Shown here piece by piece: positions 1 through 7,520 of a DNA stretch of 42,842 bases. The position numbers and the translations under genes were made by a program. Each line of letters starts with the position of its first letter. Position 1 is the first letter of the stretch. This DNA comes from Candidatus Timburyella stercoris (GTDB lineage Bacteria; Bacillota; Clostridia; Oscillospirales; Acutalibacteraceae): contig CAJFJP010000004.1 of NCBI GenBank assembly GCA_904384255.1, forward strand, positions 1 through 42,842, written 5' to 3'. Under the pieces are notes generated by a model. The model was given only the letters and a program-made list of their open reading frames with translations. It searched no databases and was not told the DNA's origin.

Positions 1-234
1 TAGCAGCTTGGGCTGCTGATACCGAAGTGCCTCCAACACCAGTTCTTCTTTGGAGGGAAAAAAGGTGTAGAAAAAGGTCTTGGAGATGCCTACTTTTTTG
101 CACAGAACATCAATACTGCTGTGGATGAGTCCTCGGTCCACAATACACTGGATCACAGTGGTCAGCAGAGCAGTCCGCACTTGCTCCCGTTCCTGTTCCG
201 AATAGGCTTTTCGCCCCATAGTCTTCAGTCCCAT
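1..234 (-). CDS. TetR/AcrR-family regulator, N-terminal part (cut by window edge)
   Basis: The visible 78 codons encode an N-terminal TetR-type DNA-binding domain: a helix, then SSIDVLCKKVGISKTFFYTF and FPSKEELVLEALRY, the classic helix-turn-helix of the family with the conserved F-Y before the K-E-E-L helix. The ligand-binding C-terminal half lies beyond position 1, so the ligand is unknown. Two in-frame ATGs exist (234 and 219); the first was chosen, but the second is equally possible because neither has a strong ribosome binding site. A promoter-like pair (275-303) lies upstream. TetR proteins usually repress a neighbouring exporter or enzyme; the target is probably off the left edge. Domain assignment is firm, function is inference. 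Confidence 0.75.
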   Translation of the reverse strand, partial: MGLKTMGRKAYSEQEREQVRTALLTTVIQCIVDRGLIHSSIDVLCKKVGISKTFFYTFFPSKEELVLEALRYQQPKLL

Positions 235-274
235 TCAAAATTAAAATCCAAAATAAAAAAATAGTATTTATTTG

Positions 275-303
275 ATTGTATCTTATTTATGGCAAATATG
301 CAA
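275..303 (-). promoter_or_regulatory. sigma-A promoter for the TetR-type gene
   Basis: On the minus strand TTGCAT, a 17-nt spacer and TACAAT sit 41 nt upstream of the first ATG of the TetR-type gene. The surrounding DNA is very AT-rich, so chance matches are possible. No clear palindromic operator is visible. Confidence 0.4.
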
Positions 304-645
304 TCTGTAATTTATAAAATAAATGTAAATATTCATCATTCAATAAAAAGGGTGATATTCTTTTGTATAACAAAGGAGCCGTCTTTCTCATCTATATGAT
401 TTACAGTTTGCAAGTGGAAGTTTGTGTTTTTTCTTTCTGCTAGTATCTCTCTTAAGGTAGGACATTCAAGGAGAGCTATGATGAACTGGCCCTCGGTTCA
501 CATGGTCCTGCAAGCTGCGTATCGCTCGTTTCATCGTAAAACGATAAAAGCTCGCGCACTTCGCTGTTCGTCCTCTCTCCACAGAATCTTTCAACTTTGT
601 TGGCCCCCGTACAGACAGACTGCTTCCTTGGCGGACAGGATATTT
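304..645. other. Non-coding or decayed mobile-element sequence
   Basis: No intact gene can be supported here. Short open frames exist on both strands but lack ribosome binding sites and recognisable motifs. It lies directly downstream of the decayed replication-type gene (646-1164, minus strand) and is most simply read as more of the same degraded element DNA. Confidence 0.4.
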
Positions 646-1164
646 TCAGAGCAAACAATATCGATTCGAAGTCGCACTGCCGTTTTCACGGAAGTGCGGC
701 TCTTTTCGCATCAGTCCGACTTTCTCTAAATTTTTCACCGCTCGCTTCACTGTGCTGCGGGATTTCAAATTCGCAAAAATAAACGGGTCTTCTAGACTGT
801 CTATGCTTTACCTGTTCACACCTAATTTCAACTTCCTGCTCTACGGCTTCGTAGTTCGGAGAAAAATCCTGCTGAAAATCGATATCGATGACGATGTAAT
901 TGAACTGCCACAGGTATTTCTCTGCCCTTCGGCAATGGCCCTGCCAGCTTTTGAAAATGTTGAGAGAGATGCAGGCCGCGAATGCTGAATCCGGCGAAGC
1001 GCTTGCTTCTGTAGCGTATAGACCGATGTATACAGCCCTTGTTTTTCAAAACCAGCATCGCATAGATAAGCGCCGCCCACTTTGAGGGGAAACCCGTAGA
1101 TCTGTTGAAGAAAACGATTGACCTGCTTCTTCTGTTCGCGGGTTATGTATTTTTGTTTCAACAT
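646..1164 (-). pseudogene. Decayed plasmid/ICE replication-type protein with HTH domain
   Basis: An ATG at 1164 with a GGAGG ribosome binding site opens a frame (start MLKQKYITREQKKQVNRF), which after about 45-60 codons loses the coding signal. A second frame then carries AEKYLWQFNYIVIDIDFQ (about 860-925), and a third frame carries a winged-helix segment (KSRSTVKRAVKNLEKVGL, then RENGSATSNRY) ending at a stop at 646-648. The pieces are in order on one strand but in different frames, so the gene has at least two frameshifts. The last segment resembles the HTH domains of replication initiators in Firmicutes mobile elements; the exact family is inference. Sequencing error could mimic this, but a stop between the pieces argues for real decay. 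Confidence 0.45.
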
Positions 1165-1243
1165 ACCACCTCCGAATTCTTTTCGGAGATAGTATGTTAG
1201 AAAAGTTTTCAACTGGTCGCGGCTGTTTTGGTTGTGGGAGGAT

Positions 1244-1272
1244 TTGACCGCGTGAATCAGGCGATTTATACT
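1244..1272 (+). promoter_or_regulatory. sigma-A promoter for the small acidic protein gene
   Basis: TTGACC (1244-1249), a 17-nt spacer and TATACT (1267-1272) precede the gene at 1305 by 32 nt. Both hexamers are one mismatch from consensus and the spacing is ideal. Confidence 0.6.
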
Positions 1273-1304
1273 ATAAACAGACCCAACACAAAGGAGGAAC
1301 CAAA

Positions 1305-1493
1305 ATGGAGAGTATCGTGATGTTCGACATAAAAGAACTGGCAAAAGAGGTGGGGTTCCGGAAAATGCTCCGGGAGATCGGCACCTACAAAGACCTGGAT
1401 GAAAAGGTGGAAGCGGAGCTTGACCAGCTCCGCAGGATGGAAGAAAACGACGATTTTCTCTTGGAAGAATGGGAAGAAATGCCGGAGGAATAA
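1305..1493 (+). CDS. Small acidic protein of unknown function (62 aa)
   Basis: I do not recognise this protein. It starts at an ATG with an excellent AGGAGG ribosome binding site (about 1293-1298) and a good promoter, which makes it a credible gene despite its size. The first half (FDIKELAKEVGFRKMLREIG) is predicted helical and basic-amphipathic. The second half is dominated by Glu and Asp (KVEAELDQLRRMEENDDFLL, then a terminal EEWEEMPEE). There is no signal peptide or membrane segment, so it is probably cytosolic. It lies within mobile-element DNA between a decayed replication gene and the excisionase/integrase pair. Small acidic proteins of mobile elements are sometimes DNA mimics or anti-defence proteins; that is only a possibility here. 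Confidence 0.6.
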   Translation: MESIVMFDIKELAKEVGFRKMLREIGTYKDLDEKVEAELDQLRRMEENDDFLLEEWEEMPEE

Positions 1494-1673
1494 AAAATCT
1501 TCCGGCACGGCTTCACAAAAAGGGCGGCCATGGCCGACCTTTTTATGATAGAAAAGAGAAGGCGACCTTCTCAAAGGGGAAGGGCAGGAAGAAAATCAAA
1601 CAGCATAGAAATCCGGAGAAATCACGAGCTTTCGGAAGAGAAATTATGATTCATAGTAGTTTTTCGGCAGCGG

Positions 1674-1711
1674 AACATAATTTTTTGCCGGCTAAACATA
1701 ATTTTTTGCGG
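1674..1711 (+). repeat. Two tandem copies of an AACATAATTTTTTGC unit
   Basis: AACATAATTTTTTGC occurs at 1674-1688 and again at 1695-1709, 21 bp apart (two helical turns). It lies in a gene-free stretch (1494-1868) between the small acidic protein gene and the excisionase gene. It could be a protein-binding site or an end of a degenerate insertion; nothing else in the stretch supports either. Confidence 0.5.
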
Positions 1712-1786
1712 CCTTCTTCCACCCTTTCTCTTAAGAGAGGATAATTTCTGAAAATTACCATGCAAACTGAAAAAATTATCGTTTTT

Positions 1787-1825
1787 GACGATCTGCTAAA
1801 GTGCGGATCGTCAATTTTCTTTTTT
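1787..1825 (+). terminator. Intrinsic terminator upstream of the excisionase-like gene
   Basis: GACGATCTGC (1787-1796) and GCGGATCGTC (1803-1812) form a 10-bp stem (one G-T pair) with a 6-nt loop, followed by a T-rich tract AATTTTCTTTTTT. It would stop transcripts arriving from the left, or act as an attenuator in the leader of the gene at 1869. Confidence 0.65.
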
Positions 1826-1868
1826 CCGTCATACTATATTTAAAATCAAAATAGAAAGGGGGACGGCT

Positions 1869-2072
1869 GTGTTGAGTGAAAAGAAATTTAATGATACCCT
1901 TCTCACGTTACATGAGGTACAGGAAATTTTTCGTTGTGGGAAACGACAGGCTTATGAACTGGTCCGTGTTCATGGATTTCCGGCGATAAAGATCGGCGGA
2001 AAGTATCTCATCAGCGCCAAAGCCTTGGAACGCTGGATCCTAAGTAACGCTGGAAAAGGGATTATTAAATGA
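1869..2072 (+). CDS. Excisionase-type HTH protein (MerR-like, HTH_17)
   Basis: A 67-residue protein with the excisionase-family winged helix: TLHEVQEIFRCGKRQAYELV (recognition helix) followed by FPAIKIGGKYLISAKALERW, the wing and final helix. Such proteins bind and bend DNA near att sites and promote excision, or regulate the integrase. It starts at GTG 1869 after AAAGGGGGA. It converges on the integrase gene, from which it is separated by a bidirectional terminator (2077-2106). The family is clear; whether it acts in excision is inferred from its neighbour. Confidence 0.85.
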   Translation: MLSEKKFNDTLLTLHEVQEIFRCGKRQAYELVRVHGFPAIKIGGKYLISAKALERWILSNAGKGIIK

Positions 2073-2076
2073 ACCG

Positions 2077-2106
2077 GAAAGGGCGGGCTAGAAAGTCCGC
2101 CCTTTC
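2077..2106. terminator. Bidirectional terminator between convergent xis-like and int genes
   Basis: GAAAGGGCGG (2077-2086) and CCGCCCTTTC (2097-2106) are perfect inverted repeats around a 10-nt loop. They sit in the 36-nt gap between the stop of the excisionase-like gene (2072) and the stop of the integrase gene (2109), the standard place for a shared terminator. Confidence 0.75.
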
Positions 2107-2108
2107 GC

Positions 2109-3281
2109 TCATCCGGCATTCAGGATTCCGTCCAGCGTATTGGTAGCGGACGGCAGATCCTCTTTGAGCAGATGAATATAGGTGTTATATGCAATTCCTA
2201 CATCCGCATGACCCAGCAGACGGGATACGATTTTGATATCCACCTTGTTGGCGAACAGTTGGCTGGCAAAGGTGTGACGAAGAGCGTGAATGCCTATATG
2301 GGGGATTCCGGCCCGTTCTAGAATACAATCGTGTGCCCGGTTCAGGTTGCGCGGATTGATCGGTTTCCCTGTTGCATTCGCAAACACCAATGAAAACTGT
2401 CCGTTGATTTTCTGTAATTCCCGAAGTGCCTGAAGCGCCGTCTGGTTGAGAGGAATGGTGCGGTCTCCAGAGGTGGTTTTGGTGCTGCCCTCCACAAAGC
2501 AATACCGCGGTTCTCCCGAAACGATGTTTCGATTCTTGACATATTCCAGCGTACGCTCCACTTTTAGACTTTGTTTTTCAAAATCAATATCTTCCCATCG
2601 CAGTCCTAGTGCCTCGCCTAACCGCAGGCCGGTGAATAGGATGAGAACCAATCCGTATCCAAGATGATACACCGGTTTCCCGTTACCGTACTTTTCTGTG
2701 GCAAACTGGCAATATGCCTGCATCTGTTCTTTCGTCAACACGTCTATCGTTTTAATGCCTTTTTCCGCCTTCTTCGGCAGTCGGATTTCAAAGCAGGGAT
2801 TTTTGACGATCTGATCTTTGACCATAGCAAACTTGAAGCAGGCGTTCAGAGCCAGATAGGCTTTTTTGATCTGGGAGTAAGAGTAACCATCGCCGTCCAG
2901 CTTATTGATGAATTTTTGAATGTCGTCATGAGTCAGCGTAAAGAACTGCATTCCTTTGAAGTAGGGGATAATCTGATGATGAATGGTGCTTTCCAGCGTG
3001 TCGTAGGATTTGGGCTTGAGTTCGATTCGCTTGTAGGTGGTCAGCCAGTTCAGCATATACTCCTCAACGGTCTGCTTTTGAATTTCCCGGTAGGTTCCGC
3101 TTTCCAGCATCTTCTTGAATTCCCGGAATTTTTGGTTGACCTCCGCCTTGGTCTTTCCGTAAATAAACTTCTTTTTTCCCTCCACAGTGATCTGCCGGAA
3201 CCACCGGCCGTCTTTTCGCTGCTTGGGTGCGGTACCTTCGCCGTTATCCCGGCGGGTTTTGGTTTCATTGGTTGCAGGCAT
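2109..3281 (-). CDS. int: Tyrosine recombinase (integrase) of the left element
   Basis: A 390-aa phage/ICE-type tyrosine integrase. It has an N-terminal arm-binding region (residues 1-60, with RWFRQITVEGKKK and KTKAEVNQKF), a core-binding SAM-like domain (about 68-175) and a C-terminal catalytic domain. The catalytic residues are visible: R220 in FTGLRLGE, the H332-x-x-R335 box in HALRH, H358 in LLGH and the nucleophile Y368 in NTYIH. ATG 3281 was chosen over upstream starts because AAAGGAG lies just before it and homologous proteins begin here. The gene start lies 200 nt from the 52-bp att repeat (3481-3532). It shares layout but limited sequence with the integrase at 12601-13815, so the two belong to different elements. 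Confidence 0.93.
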   Translation of the reverse strand: MPATNETKTRRDNGEGTAPKQRKDGRWFRQITVEGKKKFIYGKTKAEVNQKFREFKKMLESGTYREIQKQTVEEYMLNWLTTYKRIELKPKSYDTLESTIHHQIIPYFKGMQFFTLTHDDIQKFINKLDGDGYSYSQIKKAYLALNACFKFAMVKDQIVKNPCFEIRLPKKAEKGIKTIDVLTKEQMQAYCQFATEKYGNGKPVYHLGYGLVLILFTGLRLGEALGLRWEDIDFEKQSLKVERTLEYVKNRNIVSGEPRYCFVEGSTKTTSGDRTIPLNQTALQALRELQKINGQFSLVFANATGKPINPRNLNRAHDCILERAGIPHIGIHALRHTFASQLFANKVDIKIVSRLLGHADVGIAYNTYIHLLKEDLPSATNTLDGILNAG

Positions 3282-3435
3282 AAGTCTACTCCTTTCACTC
3301 GATTTCAAAGGTAGTATGACTTTTCCTGAGAAGACTGGACGTCTGAAATTCTGACAGCCTTTTTCGGGATAAAGGAGGTGCATCGGGGGATAAAAGAGGG
3401 GAAACCGCATCGCCCACAACCTCTTTTCAGCAAAC

Positions 3436-3485
3436 GAAAAAGACACGAAAAACCTTGGTAAATCAAGGCTTTCCGTGTCTTTTTC
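3436..3485 (-). terminator. Long hairpin terminator abutting the left att repeat
   Basis: GAAAAAGACACG (3436-3447) pairs with CGTGTCTTTTTC (3474-3485), with an inner CCTTG/CAAGG stem. Read on the minus strand, in the direction of the tRNA fragment, it ends in a T-rich tract. It sits directly downstream of the tRNA 3'-end copy, where a tRNA terminator would be. Confidence 0.65.
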
Positions 3486-3532
3486 ACTGGCAGGGGCAGA
3501 AGGACTTGAACCCTCGGCACGCGGTTTTGGAG
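3481..3532 (-). repeat. att repeat, left copy (attL of the 10.6-kb element)
   Basis: These 52 bp are identical to 14072-14123. The copy contains the last 45 nt of tRNA-Trp (CCA end, acceptor 3' strand, T arm, variable loop, 3' strand of the anticodon stem, whole anticodon loop) plus 7 nt of downstream sequence. The 5' half of the tRNA is absent, so this is not a functional tRNA. Identity stops at the 5' edge of the 7-nt anticodon loop, a common crossover site for tyrosine integrases. Confidence 0.92.
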
Positions 3533-3534
3533 TG

Positions 3535-3692
3535 GATGTGAAATTGAGCGAGACTAAATGAATGATGGCGTTATTAAACGGTTAATGAAGATAGATTAGG
3601 AAAGAGAAGTCAGGTTTGATGCTATATTGATGATATTGCAAGATAATGTAGAATTGCAGTCAAAAATTGCTATGCTGTAAACAAAGAATAGG
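3535..3692 (+). repeat. Subterminal repeats at the left end of the element
   Basis: Three motifs recur in the same orientation at the right end: GATGTGAAATTGA (3535-3547; right GATGCGAAATTGA at 13965), TGATGCTATATTGATGAT (3617-3634; right copy with one mismatch at 13912-13929) and GTAAACAAAGAA (3677-3688; right 13866-13877). They are candidates for arm-type binding sites of the integrase or excisionase. The interval 3533-3726 otherwise contains no gene. Confidence 0.6.
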
Positions 3693-3726
3693 AATTTACC
3701 GGTTAAAAAACCAATATTGCAATATC

Positions 3727-5607
3727 TTATTCAGAATAATACTGTGCCTGGGCATTCCAAAGTTCGTAATATTTTCCGGTTGTTTCTGCCGACAGGAAAT
3801 CATGACTTCCTCTTTGCACAAGTTTGCCTTCATGGAACACGACGATATCATCGCAGAATCGGCAGGAAGAGAGGCGATGGCTGATATAGATGGCTGTTTT
3901 GTTGCCTACGATGTCGTTGAAGTTGCTGTAAACTTCCGCCTCTGCAATTGGATCGAGCGCCGCTGTGGGTTCGTCAAGGACGATAAACGGCGCATCCTTA
4001 TAAAGCGTTCGTGAGAGCGCTATCTTTTGGGCTTCGCCGCCCGAAATGTCAACTCCTGTTTTGTTGAATTCCTTATACAGATAGGTTTCTAGTCCATCTT
4101 CTAACGTATCCAAACGATCACCGAATCCCGCTTTCCGCAAACACTTTTCGGCTAATTCTTTATTGTATACAACTTTTACGCCAACGTTTTGTCCAAGGGC
4201 AAAAGCAAAGAGTTTGAAGTCCTGAAACACAACAGAAAACATTGCCATATAATCTAAATAATCGTATTCCCGGATATCCGTTCCGTTGAGAAAAATCTCA
4301 CCTTCGGTCGGATCGTAAAGACGACACAGCAGTTTAATAAACGTGGTTTTCCCGCTGCCATTTTGCCCCACAACAGCAAGCCGTTGGCCCGCTTTCAATT
4401 TCATATTCACATTCCGCAGGGCATAGGTATCGCTTCCCGGATATTGAAAGGAGACGTTTTTAAATTCTATCTCATAATCATGCTGACCGCATTTTTCGAT
4501 ATGGAGATTGCCTTGCCGCATGGTATTGGGTATTTCAAGAAACTCAAAAACAAGCTTCAGGAAAGAGGCGTTGTTTCTCATGTCTCCGACAGTTCCGATA
4601 AGGGACGACACGCTTCCGGACAATTTCGTGATAGAAGCGATATATTGCGTAACAGCACCGATTCCAAACGCGCCTGCCCAAGCCTTTAGACAGACAAAGA
4701 CATAAACAAATCCCGTGAAGATCACCGATACGGCGGCGGAAGCGGCGCCATATAACCCGATTGGCCCCTTAGCGTATGTGGCGAAGATTCCTTTCGAACC
4801 GAATGTGTCCGTTTTGTTGCTATTGTATTTATCGCAAATGATGTCCTGACGATACATACGCACATCGGTTGCTAATTCCTGCCGGTAGCCAAGCCAGCCG
4901 AAAAAGCCAAACAGGCGATTTGCCAAGTTGTGCGAGTCTGCTCGATGCGCATAATAGCTGCCGGCCTTATTGGACAAAGCCGGCGAGATGTATGTAACGG
5001 CGAGCATCACAAGAATAACCACGAGAACAAATAAGGGGTTGTTGAGTACCGTCAAACCGCCCGCGCTTTCCGGGACCGGCTGAATAAAAAGTGTCACTGT
5101 CAACGCTATACCGCCGAACAGAGTAAGGATTGCCGAAATAATCGCTTCATAGTTGCCAATCACCCGATAAAGCCCCCAGCCACCACCGTTTTGGTTCTGA
5201 TCGATGGTCGAGAGTTTTTCATGGGTCTTGGTATCATCGAGGCTTACAAAATCCATATCCAGCAGCTTTTGGGTAAAAATCTGTTTAACCTTAAAATACA
5301 TTCCGGCGCACTGTGTATCTCGCCACTTGATAAAGAAGGCGGATACGAGCGAAATAACAGCCGCTGAAATCAGGGTAATCAAAACCAACCTTGTCAATGC
5401 CTGCGGGTTCCTGCTGGTGGAAAGTTCTTCAATAAGCAAAGCCGATAGATAAATGCCGACGTATGGTGTCAGCGCTTCCCAAACAACGCAGACGATTCGC
5501 GAGGCAAACATCTGTGGATACTGTTTATAAAGCAGGTGAAACGCCTTTTGATTGACGGCATATGCCTCTTTCCAAGAGAGAAGCTTCTTATCTTTCTTTT
5601 TCTTCAT
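3727..5607 (-). CDS. ABC exporter half-transporter (partner B)
   Basis: A 626-aa fused membrane/ATPase protein of the ABC-B exporter type. The first about 330 residues hold the transmembrane domain (hydrophobic segments near 50-70, 75-100, 155-175, 190-210 and 285-310). The ATPase domain shows Walker A GQNGSGKTT (about 414-422), a signature of the form ISGGE (about 521-525), Walker B IVLDEPTAALD with catalytic Glu (about 546) and the switch histidine in ISHR (about 577). All key residues are intact. ATG 5607 was chosen for its AGGAGG site; it overlaps the end of the upstream partner by 20 nt, so the two are translationally coupled and probably form a heterodimer. The substrate (drug, peptide or lipid) cannot be read from sequence. 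It is cargo of the mobilizable element. Confidence 0.9.
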   Translation of the reverse strand: MKKKKDKKLLSWKEAYAVNQKAFHLLYKQYPQMFASRIVCVVWEALTPYVGIYLSALLIEELSTSRNPQALTRLVLITLISAAVISLVSAFFIKWRDTQCAGMYFKVKQIFTQKLLDMDFVSLDDTKTHEKLSTIDQNQNGGGWGLYRVIGNYEAIISAILTLFGGIALTVTLFIQPVPESAGGLTVLNNPLFVLVVILVMLAVTYISPALSNKAGSYYAHRADSHNLANRLFGFFGWLGYRQELATDVRMYRQDIICDKYNSNKTDTFGSKGIFATYAKGPIGLYGAASAAVSVIFTGFVYVFVCLKAWAGAFGIGAVTQYIASITKLSGSVSSLIGTVGDMRNNASFLKLVFEFLEIPNTMRQGNLHIEKCGQHDYEIEFKNVSFQYPGSDTYALRNVNMKLKAGQRLAVVGQNGSGKTTFIKLLCRLYDPTEGEIFLNGTDIREYDYLDYMAMFSVVFQDFKLFAFALGQNVGVKVVYNKELAEKCLRKAGFGDRLDTLEDGLETYLYKEFNKTGVDISGGEAQKIALSRTLYKDAPFIVLDEPTAALDPIAEAEVYSNFNDIVGNKTAIYISHRLSSCRFCDDIVVFHEGKLVQRGSHDFLSAETTGKYYELWNAQAQYYSE

Positions 5608-7444
5608 TGACAGCGACCTCCTTTCTGTAGTACTTACTCTGCACTTCAAACAGTTCAGCGTATCTCCCGCCGCGAGCAAGTAGTTCATCATGCGTCCCTT
5701 CCTCGGTTATGCGGCTTTTCTCAAGAAAGATAATCCTATCGCAAAATCGGGTGGAGGCGAGACGGTGGGATATATAAATAGAGGATCGTCCCCTCGCCAT
5801 CTCACTGTATTTTTCATACATTTCGGCTTCCGCAATCGGATCCAGAGCAGCTGTCGGTTCATCCAATACGATAACGGGTGCGTCTTTGTATAACGCTCTT
5901 GCAAGCATAAGGCGCTGCGTTTCACCGCCCGACAGCATAACGGCATTTTCGTAAACCATTCTGTTCAAATAGGTGTCAAAGCCATCCGGCAGAGATTCAA
6001 TTTTGGAAAGCAGTCCGGCCTGTTCCGTACACGCTTTCACCTTTTCCATATCCATATTGTCCTCTGTCTGCGCGACATTGGTAGCTATAGTTGCGGCAAG
6101 CAAAGAAAAATCCTGAAAAACTGCGGAGAACATCCTGTAATAATCCCGGCGGTTGTATTCTTTGATATTCCGGCCGTTCAGAAGTACCTGCCCTTCAGTG
6201 GGATCATAAAATCCACAGATTAACTTTACGAGGGTGGTTTTCCCGGCACCGTTCAACCCTACGACCGCCAGTTTCTCTCCGGGCCGGAGGGTAAGGTTAA
6301 TGTTTTCAAGTGTATATTTTCTGCTTTCCGGATAGCGGAAGGATACGTTTACCAGCTGAATCTCATAAGCCTGTTTGTTGTCCGGCTCAAGAGATTCGCC
6401 GCTTTCAAAGTCAAACGGTTCGGGATATTCAATGCACTCTCTCACTGTGGATATATCCAAGCTTTGACGATGCAGTGTGGTTAAATCCCCGAGGATTCCA
6501 GACACCCAGGTGGTAAAGCCGCCAACTGCTGAAAAGTACAGCAAAAATTCCGATGCGCTTAATCCGTTTGCCAACACCAGATGTAGTAAATAGGCATAGG
6601 CAATGCCGTTTCGGATAAAGGCGAGAATGAGATCGGCAATCCGTCCCCAAATATAGACGCCGTTGGCTTTTTTATGGAACGCCATAAATGCAGCCATTGC
6701 TTTGGCGCCGAGTTCTTCCAGCCATGGCCGGATATGAAAAATCCTAATGTCCTTGGCGGCACTGTAATCTTTCGCCCTACCGTCTATGTACCACATTTTG
6801 TTCTCGTATTCGGCCACTTCTTCTCGATGCCGGTAGCCGTATTCATTGATGCGCTTACTGATGAGATACCCCATAAGCGTCGTAGCCAGAATGACCGCCA
6901 GCATCCACGGATCGAGCGAGAATAGTAACAGCATATACAGGATAAAGCCGAGAACATTCGTCGTTAAATTCGTAAGGGTAGTCCAAACCGCTTCGGTGGC
7001 CTGGTTGTTGCTACAAGTGGCTTCACTTGCTTTGGTGCATAATTTTTTAAATTTTTCATCACCAACATTAGGATATGAAGTGGTTGCTGCTTTTCGATTA
7101 AGTGCGGTAATAATAGCGCATCTTACCTGGATTCTTCCATACAGCGTGTTCGCGCCAATATAGGAAGAAGCGGCGGCGCATAGCATGAGCAAGCCTACGA
7201 ACACTAAAATAATAACAATCAGCTGCGGTATGGGAACTTTGCTTTCTACGGCTCCCAAAATCGAGGGCGTAACATAGAGGCCCACAAGGCTATTGGTTAC
7301 AGTAAATACGGCGGATAAAAAAGCCAGCACCAAAACCTTTTTCTCTTTTTCACGCCAAGCCAATGAAATCATGTATGCGGCGTTCTGCCACATATTATAC
7401 TTGGGCTTTGGACTTTTTTCTTGTTTTGCTTCTGTGTCTTGCAT
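5588..7444 (-). CDS. ABC exporter half-transporter (partner A)
   Basis: A 618-aa ABC-B type half-transporter, first gene of a two-gene unit with the gene at 3727-5607. An N-terminal soluble stretch of about 35 residues rich in Lys and Glu precedes six predicted membrane helices. Then comes the nucleotide-binding domain: Walker A GLNGAGKTT (about 396-404), signature LSGGE (about 504-508), Walker B VIVLDEPTAALD (Glu about 529) and the ISHR switch (His about 559). The signature has Glu instead of the usual Gln, as in its partner. ATG 7444 has a GGAGAGGGG site; the TTG six codons upstream is less likely. Such pairs usually export drugs or peptides; none of the neighbours encodes a visible peptide precursor. 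Confidence 0.9.
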   Translation of the reverse strand: MQDTEAKQEKSPKPKYNMWQNAAYMISLAWREKEKKVLVLAFLSAVFTVTNSLVGLYVTPSILGAVESKVPIPQLIVIILVFVGLLMLCAAASSYIGANTLYGRIQVRCAIITALNRKAATTSYPNVGDEKFKKLCTKASEATCSNNQATEAVWTTLTNLTTNVLGFILYMLLLFSLDPWMLAVILATTLMGYLISKRINEYGYRHREEVAEYENKMWYIDGRAKDYSAAKDIRIFHIRPWLEELGAKAMAAFMAFHKKANGVYIWGRIADLILAFIRNGIAYAYLLHLVLANGLSASEFLLYFSAVGGFTTWVSGILGDLTTLHRQSLDISTVRECIEYPEPFDFESGESLEPDNKQAYEIQLVNVSFRYPESRKYTLENINLTLRPGEKLAVVGLNGAGKTTLVKLICGFYDPTEGQVLLNGRNIKEYNRRDYYRMFSAVFQDFSLLAATIATNVAQTEDNMDMEKVKACTEQAGLLSKIESLPDGFDTYLNRMVYENAVMLSGGETQRLMLARALYKDAPVIVLDEPTAALDPIAEAEMYEKYSEMARGRSSIYISHRLASTRFCDRIIFLEKSRITEEGTHDELLARGGRYAELFEVQSKYYRKEVAVNEEKER

Positions 7445-7520
7445 GGTTTCGCCCCTCTCCAAATGAAGTTGTTTATTATAATAGTGTCTGTATTGACAAT
7501 TTGGTTTGAAAAAAGTGAAA

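Larger units (their letters stand above)
1..3532. mobile_element. Right end of a second integrated element (left part outside window)
   Basis: Xis-like gene, integrase, decayed replication-type gene and a terminal att repeat at 3481-3532 show that this is the integrase-proximal end of an element lying to the left of, and in tandem with, the 3533-14123 element. Its far end is outside the window, and the TetR-type gene may be cargo. Its extent beyond position 1 is unknown. Confidence 0.6.

Noticed and set aside
2664-3314. 216-codon plus-strand frame opposite the integrase
   Set aside because: It is the antisense shadow of the integrase gene, whose catalytic motifs are intact.
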